In this document: positions 7,840 through 14,865 of the stretch, in pieces
How positions within the stretch are numbered: position 1 is the first letter of the stretch
Layout of the letters: the number at the start of each line of letters is the position of its first letter
Assembly: GCA_021154515.1 (NCBI GenBank)
Contig: JAJKIL010000421.1
Location: 1-18,044, forward strand
Origin: Niastella sp.
GTDB lineage: Bacteria; Bacteroidota; Bacteroidia; Chitinophagales; Chitinophagaceae
Reading direction: 5' to 3'
Length of the DNA stretch: 18,044 nt
Made by a program: the position numbers and the translations under genes
The notes under the pieces: model-generated
Told to the model about the DNA's origin: nothing
Databases searched by the model: none
The model's input: only the letters and a program-made list of their open reading frames with translations

Positions 7840-9657
7840 TTAATAACCCGGCGCCTGCACCATCACAAAATTCTTATTCAGTTCACTCTGCGGTATGGGA
7901 AAGATATAATACTTGTTGTCCCATACCCGGGTAGAAGTTCTTGTTTTTACATAGAATGCAGGATCTGATAAACTATTTCCATCCAGCACATTCATACCGG
8001 TAAAATCGCCGCCCTGTTTGCCTTCGGGTGCATTGGCAATTTTCCACCGGCGAATATCAAAAAAGCGGCAACCTTCATACGCCATCTCGATACATCTTTC
8101 CGTTTGTATCTGTTTACGCATTTCAGCCTGTGATAGCCCTGGCCCAAGATCCGGAATACCACCACGGGAACGAATTTTATTCAAATAAATAAGGATATCT
8201 GGATGGCCGGGCTGAGCTTCATTCAATGCTTCTGCATAATTCAAATACAATTCTGCCAATCGAATATACATAGCCGGGCGGGCAACATTCCCGTTATCGT
8301 TCGATAAATTTCTCGCTGGATTGGTATGCTTGCGCACCAGATAACCGGTCCTGGGGAACTTTGTTTCACTGCCATTTGCATTCCCTGAGTTACCTGTTGG
8401 CCAGAATTGCACATACGTTTGTCCGGTCTTGGCAACAAACGGAATAGTAGCACCATTAAATGTAATGGTATTATAAAAACGCGGCTCGCGGTTTACATAC
8501 ATGTTGCTGGTACCAGCTACATAATACCCTGCTTTGGCTGTTGCCGTAAAACCGTTCTCATTATAATTACTGCCGGCTTCATTGATAGCTTTGCCATTGA
8601 TCATTCTGAATTTATCAACCATTTGCTGCGGCACTGCCAAAGCCGCATTAAACGCAGTACCATTGACAGCCCTTGGCGCCGCATCATTTTCCCAGGTTTT
8701 ATAAACGGTAACCGCACGTGTCCAAATACCTTCGGTGCTCCAACCGGTAAGGAAAAGATCACGATATGACTGGAAGGCTGCCACAAACGGATCGGCATTG
8801 GATACTTTGTAAAGACTCTTTCCATTGACAATGGCATGATCGATCGCCCGTTTGGCTGCAGCCGCTGCTATGTTCCATTTTCCAGCGTCATAGCCTGTAT
8901 TCATCAATTGGTTGCCATCTTCATTTTTAAAGTTGTCAAAATCAGGGTTACCATTGTATAACGGACTGGCATCAAATAACAGCACCTGTGATTTAACGGC
9001 ATCTATCACCAGTTGATTGATGCGTCCGGCCTGGGTGGCATCTTCCGTACCACCAGCTCCCAGGTATTTATCGGGCACCATCGCATAAGCGGAATCCATT
9101 TCGCTCAGTACATAATCAATACACTCCTTCCAGCTGTTTCGTGGTAGCTGGTAGTCGTCGTTGTACTTGCCTGGTTCATCACCCACCAATATAACCGGCC
9201 CGTATAGTTTCATCAAATTCCAGTAATAATATGCGCGCAAAAAACGAGCTTCACCTTTATACTGAACCATCAATTCTTTACCATTGGGTTCCTTTAGCAG
9301 GTTGGTCTCACTGTTATCAATGTGCTGAATAAAAATATTGGCCATGCGGATCCCCTGGTAATGGCTCGTCCAGAGGTTGATGGCGTTCGCCGGATTCAAC
9401 AAGCCACTTGCCTGTACGGTGGCGCCGGCCGGCTCCAGTTCTTCGGTAAAACCAGCCCAATAGCGCGCCGAGCCCGCTGTATTTGCACAGGGATCAACCA
9501 GGGTGCCGTACACCGAGGCCAGCCAGTTTTCAGTTTCTGTTTTGTTTTTAAAAATGGCATCGGTAGAAACAAGGTCCTTGGGCACCCCGTCGAAGTATCC
9601 CTTCTTACAACTGGCTATAGTTGCAAGCAGAAATATTATTATAAAGTTGTACTTCAT
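7840..9657 (-). CDS. SusD/RagB-family outer-membrane nutrient-binding lipoprotein
   Basis: 605 residues, typical for SusD homologues. Residues 1-16 and Cys17 (TIASCKK) form a lipoprotein signal; mature SusD proteins sit on the outer face of the outer membrane as a lid over the SusC channel. Family features include the N-terminal helical segment with DAIFKNKTETENWLASVYG (about 33-51), the TPR-like block with ARFLRAYYYWNLMKLYGPV (about 136-154), and the C-terminal RagB/SusD part with YIRLAELYLNYAEALNEA, LNKIRSRGGIPDL, IQTERCIEMAYEGCRFFDIR and the closing FPIPQSELNKN. It lies 39 bp downstream of susC on the same strand, as in a standard susCD operon. The substrate, a glycan, peptide or other oligomer, cannot be inferred because no hydrolase sits beside the pair. 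Confidence 0.95.
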   Translation of the reverse strand: MKYNFIIIFLLATIASCKKGYFDGVPKDLVSTDAIFKNKTETENWLASVYGTLVDPCANTAGSARYWAGFTEELEPAGATVQASGLLNPANAINLWTSHYQGIRMANIFIQHIDNSETNLLKEPNGKELMVQYKGEARFLRAYYYWNLMKLYGPVILVGDEPGKYNDDYQLPRNSWKECIDYVLSEMDSAYAMVPDKYLGAGGTEDATQAGRINQLVIDAVKSQVLLFDASPLYNGNPDFDNFKNEDGNQLMNTGYDAGKWNIAAAAAKRAIDHAIVNGKSLYKVSNADPFVAAFQSYRDLFLTGWSTEGIWTRAVTVYKTWENDAAPRAVNGTAFNAALAVPQQMVDKFRMINGKAINEAGSNYNENGFTATAKAGYYVAGTSNMYVNREPRFYNTITFNGATIPFVAKTGQTYVQFWPTGNSGNANGSETKFPRTGYLVRKHTNPARNLSNDNGNVARPAMYIRLAELYLNYAEALNEAQPGHPDILIYLNKIRSRGGIPDLGPGLSQAEMRKQIQTERCIEMAYEGCRFFDIRRWKIANAPEGKQGGDFTGMNVLDGNSLSDPAFYVKTRTSTRVWDNKYYIFPIPQSELNKNFVMVQAPGY

Positions 9658-9696
9658 TTGTAAATGGCGTTTATCGTGAATGGTGAATGGTCAAAT

Positions 9697-12600
9697 TTAA
9701 AAAGTAGCTCTCACTCCAAAATTGTATGCCTTGATATTTGGATAGTACCCACCTCTTGTAACTGTGGTAGAGCTGTTACCGATATCATTCAACTCAGGAT
9801 CCCAGAACTTCCATCTTGAAATGGTGACCAGGTTGGTACCGTTTATAAATATCCGCAGGTTTTTGATCCGGTTCCTGTGCACCATCCTGGCTGGTAATGT
9901 ATAGCCCAACTCGGCGCTTTTTAACCGGATGAAATCAGCCGGATGTAACCACCAGTCGCTCACCAGGAAATTCGAAGTGGGATCCAGGTTACTACTCAGG
10001 CGCGGATAGAATGGATGCGGATCGGGGTTATCAGGCATCCAACGGTCTTTTACAGCAGCATACAGGTTGCCGCTGTTTGCCCCATTGTTAAAGGGAAGGG
10101 TACCATCACCGGCGCCATACAACAGCCATACTTTACCGGTTCCCTGTATAAACGCGCCGAGATCAAAACCTTTATAACCAAAGGCAATATTCATCCCATA
10201 CATCATTTTTGGCGTTCCATTGGCATCCACACGCGATATATCAAAACTGTTGATGACGCCATCACCGTTCAGATCTTTATACTTGATATCGCCCACCATC
10301 GGCGTACCGGATTGTTTGGCCCATTTATCAATTTCTTCCTGGCTTTCAAACAAACCAACAGCGGTATATAATTCTTTTGCATCCACTTCATGTCCCTTCC
10401 ATTCCATCCAGGGGTATGGTTGAGGAGGAAGCCCCTCCTGCAGGTTTTTATTTTTATTATAGGTAAAAGTACCGGTGAATGTAAGCCAGGTTGTTTTGGT
10501 AAACGATTTGTTATACGAAAGGCTTATATCAACACCTTTGTTCAGCACAATGCCGATATTACGAACCGGGTTTACGGAGCCAAAACCAGAGATGCCGGGA
10601 ATGGTGGCATCGGCACGCAGGATATCTTCCCTTCTTTCCCGGAACAATTCCGCGATCAACTTCAGATCATTATTCAGGAAATTCATTTCAATACCCAGGT
10701 TATGCCGGTATGAGGTTTCCCAGGAGGCATCGGTAGCAATTTGAGACTGAGAATAACCAGCATAGTTAGTCGACAGGGACGTTGGCGTACCAAACTGGTA
10801 AACTCCGGCAGCTGCTTTGGTCAGCATATCAAGGTATAAAAACCGGTTACCACTATAGCCGCCATTACCAGTTAAACCATAACTATAGCGTAGATTGAAA
10901 TAGGATAACACACCGGTGAGCGGCTGAAAGAATTTTTCACCCGATATTATCCAGCCCACTCCAAAGGAAGGAAAGAAACCATAACGTTTCGATGGAGCGA
11001 AATTTTCAGAACCGGTATAGCCAAAGTTACCTTCTACAAAATACCTGTTGTTAAAGCCGTAGGTGGCACGGCCGGTCAATCCACGATTGCGGAATGGTAT
11101 GGCTCCGGTGAACGTAGTAGCATTGGCATCCGCATACTCCGACTGGTTGAACAGCAACAAAGCGCCCACCTCGTGTTTTCCGCCAAAATTGGCTGAGTAA
11201 TTCATTGAAGCTTCAGAATACATCCGGTGATTGGTTGACCGGGCAGATGAATATGAGAGCAGGTCGTTGGGGGTGTTTATAAACCGGGTAATAAGATTGC
11301 CGGCGGAATCGCGGCCTTCTGCATATACCATAGGTGCAGCACGCGCGGTAGCCACCGTGGCGCCGGTATACACATCGTAGGAGAACAAACCCGAAATAGA
11401 CAATCCTTTTATAAACATGCTCAGGTCCTGCTTTATCCTGATGTTCGGGCGAATGCTTGCAGAGTCATCGTATCCCGAACCAAAACCAAAGGCAAACCGG
11501 GCTGGACTGCTTGTGCCACCAGGTGTTCCAGGCCAGGAGCCGTCTGAATAGCGGGCAGGGATAATATGAGGTGGTACACGTAAAGAATATTCAAACAGGG
11601 TGTTCGATTCATTGTCCACAGCCGAATTATAAGGACCGTTCCGTCTGTCAATGATGGTGGAGATACCCAGATCAAGTTTGGTGGTACCCGTTATATTCAC
11701 ACCAACGTTAGCGGTAAAATTATAACGATGAAAAAATGACTTCGTATCATAGTTCTCGTCTTTATAAGGTTTTATCATCCCGGTTTCATTATAGTAGCCG
11801 CCCGAGATATAGTAAGTGGCTCTTTCGGCCCCGCCACTTACGTTGAAGTTGGCTCGTTGTGTTAAGCCGTGATCGCGGTACAATTCTTTTTGCCAGTCAG
11901 TATTTGGATATAGATCCGGATCAACACCACTTCTGTGCAGTTCAATTCTATCAGCTGTATAAAATGGATCACGACCACGGGTTGTCAGTGATTCATTATA
12001 CAATTCCATCCAGGTGGGCGCATCGAGCATTTCAGGCAACTGAACGAATTGAGTGAACCCCGAGTTCACTTCCACGTTGATGGAAGGTTTGCCGGCAACG
12101 CCGCGTTTGGTATTGATGAGTATAACGCCATTAGCGCCACGGGTACCATATACCGCCGTTGATGTAGCATCTTTTAACACAGTAAAGGTTTGAATATCTT
12201 CCGGGTCAACATCATTAAAACTTCTGTCGGGCACCCCATCGATGATGATGAGCGGCGTACGGGTACTGGTGCCAAAAGTAGAAACCCCACGTACCAGTAC
12301 ACTGGCGTTATCTGCCCCAGGACCGCCACCGCGGGAGGTTGTAATGATGCCGGAAATGCGTCCGGCCAGCATCCCGGCAATATCCCTGGCCGGTAGTTTC
12401 AGGTCTTCAGGATTTACAGTAGCCTGTGAACCCACCACGCTCACCTTCTTTTGCTGGCCATAACCAATCACGGTTACTTCATCCATACTACCAGCAACAG
12501 GCGATAATTTTACATTCAGGTCTACCCGGTTTTTTACCGGTTGTTTATCCATGCGATAACCGGTGTAAGAAAATTCAAGCGAGTCGGTGGGGTTTACAGT

Positions 12601-12822
12601 TATGGTATAGAAACCGTCTTTATTGGTGGCGGTTGCTATAGTAGTGTGGGTTATGCGGATGGTTGCCCCGTTTAAAGGTTTATCAAGTTCATCAGTTACT
12701 TTTCCGGTAACCGTTAAAATGCGATCCTGGGCAAGAGTGGCGGAAGCCAGGAAGAGAAGTGCGGTCAATGGTAGCAGCAAATACCACCCGCCCATACGCA
12801 ATGGCGATTTTTTCAAGATCAT
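9697..12822 (-). CDS. SusC/RagA-family TonB-dependent outer-membrane transporter
   Basis: 1041 residues, normal for SusC. Signal peptide about 1-31. A carboxypeptidase-regulatory-like domain at about 37-107 (VTGKVTDELDKPLNGATIRI) is followed by the TonB-box-like linker MDEVTVIGYGQQKK (113-126), the plug domain about 127-240 (VLVRGVSTFG, PLIIIDGVP, VLKDATSTAVYGTRGANGVI, the SusC signature) and the beta-barrel to the C-terminal GVRATF. It imports oligomers together with SusD, using TonB energy. There is no STN domain at the N-terminus, which fits the lack of an adjacent FecI/FecR sigma/anti-sigma pair and suggests control by another regulator. Start ATG 12822 was chosen because it heads the signal peptide; Met10 is a possible alternative. 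An upstream in-frame leader ORF ends 21 bp before it. Confidence 0.95.
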   Translation of the reverse strand: MILKKSPLRMGGWYLLLPLTALLFLASATLAQDRILTVTGKVTDELDKPLNGATIRITHTTIATATNKDGFYTITVNPTDSLEFSYTGYRMDKQPVKNRVDLNVKLSPVAGSMDEVTVIGYGQQKKVSVVGSQATVNPEDLKLPARDIAGMLAGRISGIITTSRGGGPGADNASVLVRGVSTFGTSTRTPLIIIDGVPDRSFNDVDPEDIQTFTVLKDATSTAVYGTRGANGVILINTKRGVAGKPSINVEVNSGFTQFVQLPEMLDAPTWMELYNESLTTRGRDPFYTADRIELHRSGVDPDLYPNTDWQKELYRDHGLTQRANFNVSGGAERATYYISGGYYNETGMIKPYKDENYDTKSFFHRYNFTANVGVNITGTTKLDLGISTIIDRRNGPYNSAVDNESNTLFEYSLRVPPHIIPARYSDGSWPGTPGGTSSPARFAFGFGSGYDDSASIRPNIRIKQDLSMFIKGLSISGLFSYDVYTGATVATARAAPMVYAEGRDSAGNLITRFINTPNDLLSYSSARSTNHRMYSEASMNYSANFGGKHEVGALLLFNQSEYADANATTFTGAIPFRNRGLTGRATYGFNNRYFVEGNFGYTGSENFAPSKRYGFFPSFGVGWIISGEKFFQPLTGVLSYFNLRYSYGLTGNGGYSGNRFLYLDMLTKAAAGVYQFGTPTSLSTNYAGYSQSQIATDASWETSYRHNLGIEMNFLNNDLKLIAELFRERREDILRADATIPGISGFGSVNPVRNIGIVLNKGVDISLSYNKSFTKTTWLTFTGTFTYNKNKNLQEGLPPQPYPWMEWKGHEVDAKELYTAVGLFESQEEIDKWAKQSGTPMVGDIKYKDLNGDGVINSFDISRVDANGTPKMMYGMNIAFGYKGFDLGAFIQGTGKVWLLYGAGDGTLPFNNGANSGNLYAAVKDRWMPDNPDPHPFYPRLSSNLDPTSNFLVSDWWLHPADFIRLKSAELGYTLPARMVHRNRIKNLRIFINGTNLVTISRWKFWDPELNDIGNSSTTVTRGGYYPNIKAYNFGVRATF

Positions 12823-12843
12823 AAGCGTTAGTTTTAAAGCAGG

Positions 12844-12921
12844 CTATTTATCTAAGTGTTGGGAAAATGAATGGTGGCAGGGCATATGGGTGCAGACCAC
12901 CCTGGTTAGCAGTTTGTTCAT
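12844..12921 (-). CDS. Candidate 25-residue leader peptide upstream of susC
   Basis: ATG at 12921 opens a 25-codon ORF (begins MNKLLTRVVCTHMPCHH, contains two Cys and four His) that ends with TAG at 12844-12846, 21 bp before the susC ATG and in the same reading frame. Both this ATG and the susC ATG are preceded by the same 11-mer AACTAACGCTT (complements at 12936-12946 and 12823-12833). It could be a translated leader controlling susC, or a former N-terminal extension of SusC cut off by an amber codon. Expression is not shown by sequence alone. Confidence 0.4.
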   Translation of the reverse strand: MNKLLTRVVCTHMPCHHSFSQHLDK

Positions 12922-12968
12922 GACAAGCGGTTTTAAAGCGTTAGTTGAGGTAGATATGTTCTACATAA

Positions 12969-12999
12969 CAAAATTGAAAGAAATATTCGAAATTCCAAA
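12969..12999 (-). promoter_or_regulatory. Putative Bacteroidota promoter for the susC leader and susCD
   Basis: On the minus strand TTTG (complement 12996-12999), 19 bp, then CAATTTTG (complement 12969-12976). This fits the Bacteroidota sigma-ABfr pattern TTTG-N19-TAnnTTTG with one mismatch (C for the first T). It lies about 48 bp upstream of the leader ATG and about 147 bp upstream of the susC ATG, predicting a leader RNA of roughly 140 bases. Confidence 0.5.
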
Positions 13000-13111
13000 A
13001 AAATTATGGGTTATCATTCCGGAAAGCCTGTAAATGGTTCATTTTAAGGCTAAACTGAAAAATGTAGTAGTAGATTAGACGGGGTTATTATGTAGGGCTT
13101 ATTGACGTAGC

Positions 13112-13201
13112 CTGGGTACAGGTACAACCTGCACTGGATTGGCCTGGGGAATGCTTCTGGTATAGCTTATAACCTGCACTGGACTACTCTGGAGGGTGCA
13201 C
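13112..13201. repeat. Degenerate 45-bp tandem repeat, two copies
   Basis: Units 13112-13156 and 13157-13201 match at 28 of 45 positions by my hand count, with the shared core AACCTGCACTGGA (13126-13138 and 13171-13183). CTG trinucleotides recur at offsets 0, 17, 22 and 32 in both copies. A third partial copy starts at 13201. The arrays end just where the putative mobile element begins. No coding function is seen. Confidence 0.55.
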
Positions 13202-13291
13202 TGATAGAGGGGCCAGTGCAACGGATCAAGTGAAAAAGTTGGGGACCAGGTTGAAAAGTTGGGGACTTAGGATAAGATTAGATACCACCCC

Positions 13292-13474
13292 ATGAAAAGA
13301 GCACAGTTCTACCAAAGATTGGCAAAAGTTGTAAACTTTGAAGCAGCTATTGCCTTTTATCGTGGGCCTGTAGCTTTATATAGTGCGCCTGTAGCCTTTT
13401 ATAGTGCGTCCCTAGCCTTTTATGACTCATCCAAAGCTAAATATGACACATCAGTAGCTTATTTTGGGGCGTAA
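13292..13474 (+). CDS. 60-residue heptapeptide-repeat ORF inside the element
   Basis: Starts ATG 13292, 21 bp inside the inner inverted repeat. After a basic head (MKRAQFYQRLAKVVNFEAA) it is built of 7-residue units encoded by 21-bp repeats: IAFYRGP, VALYSAP, VAFYSAS, LAFYDSS, KAKYDTS, VAYFGA-stop. The consensus is hydrophobic-A-x-Y/F-x-S/A-S/P. The same 21-bp phase continues past the stop as VAFFSAH, LRNFNSL, VAFFATQ, so the stop interrupts a longer array. The minus-strand right half encodes a like heptad series without an ATG. I recognise no family. It may be a real small protein or only a reading frame of a noncoding repeat; I consider the latter at least as likely. Confidence 0.3.
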   Translation: MKRAQFYQRLAKVVNFEAAIAFYRGPVALYSAPVAFYSASLAFYDSSKAKYDTSVAYFGA

Positions 13475-13579
13475 GTAGCCTTTTTTAGCGCACATCTTCG
13501 CAATTTCAACTCATTAGTTGCTTTTTTTGCCACACAAGTAGTCAACTTTAGGTCTTAAGTAAGGAACATACGATCGGAA
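13349..13579 (+). repeat. Left array of degenerate 21-bp repeats
   Basis: Eleven contiguous 21-bp units can be laid out from 13349 to 13579 without gaps. The clearest are 13370-13390, 13391-13411, 13412-13432 and 13475-13495, with consensus GTAGCYTTTTATNNTNCNTC. Units h to k (13496-13579) are increasingly diverged toward the middle of the element. The pattern is codon-periodic (7 codons), but stop codons occur in some units. Confidence 0.75.
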
Positions 13580-13630
13580 ATTAGCTATTAATAACCCAAT
13601 GTTGGTTACTTATGTCGTAATGTTGGCTAC

Positions 13631-13776
13631 TGACGAGTCATAAAAGGCTATTTATTTGAATTTCCCATGAGAAATGCATTACAAAAGGCGATTGATGATG
13701 CATAAGAAGCTAGTGTTGATGTATAAAAACCAACGGAAGATCTATAAAAAGCTACTGATGATGCATAAAAGGTAAG
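13631..13776 (-). repeat. Right array of 21-bp repeats, inverted relative to the left array
   Basis: Read on the minus strand, five clean units occupy 13756-13776, 13735-13755, 13714-13734, 13693-13713 and 13672-13692, encoding LTFYASS, VAFYRSS, VGFYTST, LASYASS and IAFCNAF. A further unit at 13631-13650 matches left-array unit 13413-13432 almost exactly (GCCTTTTATGACTC, then A or G, then TC). The reading frame is open to a TAG at 13648-13650 but has no ATG near its beginning. Together with the left array it makes a large imperfect palindrome centred near 13535. Confidence 0.75.
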
Positions 13777-13890
13777 ATGAGACGAGCACAAGACACTGGT
13801 AAAGGATCTAAGTCCCCAACTTAAAATTGCCCACCATTGCTTTCTATTCTCTTAATCCCCCAGGAATTTGACTTGATCCAGTACAACCCC

Positions 13891-13951
13891 AGGCAATACG
13901 TAGGCAATGCTAAGGCAAGTCTGCTACAGTATGCCGAGGCATTGACGAGGC
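13891..13951. repeat. 11-bp tandem repeat array (AGGCAATnCGT-like)
   Basis: AGGC recurs at 13891, 13902, 13913, 13937 and 13948, that is in steps of 11, 11, 24 and 11 bp, with one decayed unit in the 24-bp gap. Units are AGGCAATACGT, AGGCAATGCTA, AGGCAAGTCTG, AGGCATTGACG and AGGCATC. It starts 3 bp after the right target duplication of the element. No coding function is seen. Confidence 0.65.
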
Positions 13952-13962
13952 ATCAAAACCAA

Positions 13963-14000
13963 TAAAAAAGGCACTATCGTTTACAAGAAACAATAGTGCC
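13963..14000 (-). terminator. Rho-independent terminator of the 184-residue lipoprotein gene
   Basis: GGCACTAT-C-GTTT (13970-13982), loop ACAAG, AAAC-A-ATAGTGCC (13988-14000): 8 bp plus 4 bp with one C/A mismatch. On the minus strand the stem is followed by a run of six T (complement 13964-13969). It sits about 33 bp after the stop codon at 14033. Confidence 0.88.
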
Positions 14001-14032
14001 CATAATTCTTTATCAATTACAATCAATCAGTC

Positions 14033-14587
14033 TTACAGACCAGCTGTAACATCAAATTTGATGGTAGCTTTACCTGTAAGTGTAGTAGTTGTAGCACGAC
14101 GCGTAGTAGCTGAAAGCTTATACGTGAATGAAGTTGAGCTGAAATAGTCTTTCAGTTCAATATTATTTACCGGGATATCTAAAGTAACCTGGTTTTGATC
14201 AGGATTATTAGCTATTCCTGCAATAACAGTATAGTCAGGTTTTGCACTGGAAGATAAACCAACTTCGCAAGCTGAGAAAGCACCTAAGTTATCAGGTCCG
14301 CCAGCGTTTGTCAAATTAAGCACAACACTTTTAATTTTTGCTGACTTGATGTTACCGATACCAAGGCTGGTGTTTTCATGTTTAATAAGCGAATCGAGGT
14401 TGATCCCGTACTGAAAAGTAGCTACCTGCTGTGTTCCTACCTGTTGAGGGGTAATGTAAAAATCGGCAGTTACAGTTTGAGTAGGGATGTTAATAGAGAT
14501 AGCATCTTTAACCTTGTCGCAAGAATGTAAAAGGGTACTCAGGGCTAATACGGAAACTAAACCAAGCGATCTGTAAAAAATTTTCAT
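14033..14587 (-). CDS. Lipoprotein of unknown function, 184 residues
   Basis: Residues 1-22 form a lipoprotein signal with lipobox LHSC and Cys23, so the mature protein should be membrane-anchored in the envelope. The remainder is predicted by eye to be all-beta: alternating short hydrophobic strands (VTADFYI, ATFQYGI, AKIKSVVLNL, QVTLDIPV, TYKLSAT, GKATIKFDV) with Thr/Ser-rich turns and no cysteine pair or catalytic motif that I recognise. It is a single gene with its own promoter element (TATATTTG, complement 14625-14632) and its own terminator. It ends GKATIKFDVTAGL, reminiscent of small Bacteroidota beta-sandwich lipoproteins, but I cannot name a family. The coding call is strong; function unknown. 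Confidence 0.82.
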   Translation of the reverse strand: MKIFYRSLGLVSVLALSTLLHSCDKVKDAISINIPTQTVTADFYITPQQVGTQQVATFQYGINLDSLIKHENTSLGIGNIKSAKIKSVVLNLTNAGGPDNLGAFSACEVGLSSSAKPDYTVIAGIANNPDQNQVTLDIPVNNIELKDYFSSTSFTYKLSATTRRATTTTLTGKATIKFDVTAGL

Positions 14588-14624
14588 GATACTGATTTGG
14601 GTTAAATGTGGTTTTATAAACGCG

Positions 14625-14632
14625 CAAATATA
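14625..14632 (-). promoter_or_regulatory. Putative -7 promoter element TATATTTG
   Basis: On the minus strand TATATTTG matches the Bacteroidota -7 consensus TAnnTTTG exactly and lies 37 bp upstream of the lipoprotein ATG at 14587. A clear -33 TTTG is not seen at the usual distance. A 6-bp inverted repeat ATTGTA/TACAAT lies further upstream around 14680-14698. Confidence 0.45.
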
Positions 14633-14815
14633 TAAATTTCGTATACATGTTAATACCTGGTTGGGGTGAACGCCGTATTATTGTATGTGAACGTACAATT
14701 ACTGTGCGTAAAAGCTACATCACTATTTATTCCTGAATAGAAAAACACCTGTAATTTTCACGTTGCCGCCTGGAGGTTTCAATTTTTTTTATAGAATGAA
14801 ATTGCTTTTAAATAC

Positions 14816-14852
14816 AAAAGCTGACGGCAACAATTTGTTGCGGCAGCCTTTT
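14816..14852 (-). terminator. Terminator hairpin downstream of the 231-residue lipoprotein gene
   Basis: GCTG-acg-GCAAC (14820-14831), loop AATTT, GTTGC-gg-CAGC (14837-14847). The flanking AAAA (14816-14819) and CTTTT (14848-14852) can extend the stem and give T runs on both strands. It lies 14 bp after the TAG at 14866-14868. The inner bulge makes it weaker than the other terminators here. Confidence 0.65.
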
Positions 14853-14865
14853 GTTATGTCTGATT

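Larger units (their letters stand above)
13256..13822. repeat. Inner 15-bp perfect inverted repeat
   Basis: AAGTTGGGGACTTAG at 13256-13270 and its exact complement CTAAGTCCCCAACTT at 13808-13822. It frames the 21-bp repeat arrays. The outer left copy of the same motif (13234-13246) has no equally good partner on the right, so the two ends of the element are not symmetric. Confidence 0.85.
13215..13887. mobile_element. Putative 657-bp non-autonomous (MITE-like) element with 8-bp target duplication
   Basis: Element body 13223-13879. The ends are perfect 9-bp inverted repeats GGATCAAGT (13223-13231) and ACTTGATCC (13871-13879), with weaker similarity to about 22 bp (16 of 22). Directly outside lie AGTGCAAC (13215-13222) and AGTACAAC (13880-13887), same orientation, 7 of 8 identical, as expected of a target-site duplication. 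Subterminal AAAAGTTGGGGAC occurs twice on the left (13234-13246, 13254-13266), and an inner 15-bp perfect inverted repeat pairs 13256-13270 with 13808-13822. Repeated subterminal motifs and a long duplication recall IS21-family ends, but that link is tentative. No transposase is present; the interior consists of 21-bp repeats. It lies upstream of susCD in a gene-free region. Confidence 0.6.

Noticed and set aside
7713..7934. Plus-strand ORF with a hydrophobic start (MLRLVPCTLCLMVLVLLFLF)
   Set aside because: Its beginning is the translated heptanucleotide array and T-rich tail, and its remainder is antisense to the conserved C-terminus of SusD.
12623..13033. Plus-strand 136-residue ORF overlapping the start of susC
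   Set aside because: Antisense to the SusC signal peptide, its leader and promoter; no coding features of its own.
13349..13776. CRISPR array
   Set aside because: Repeats are contiguous 21-bp units with no unique spacers, are degenerate, and change orientation halfway; no cas gene is near.
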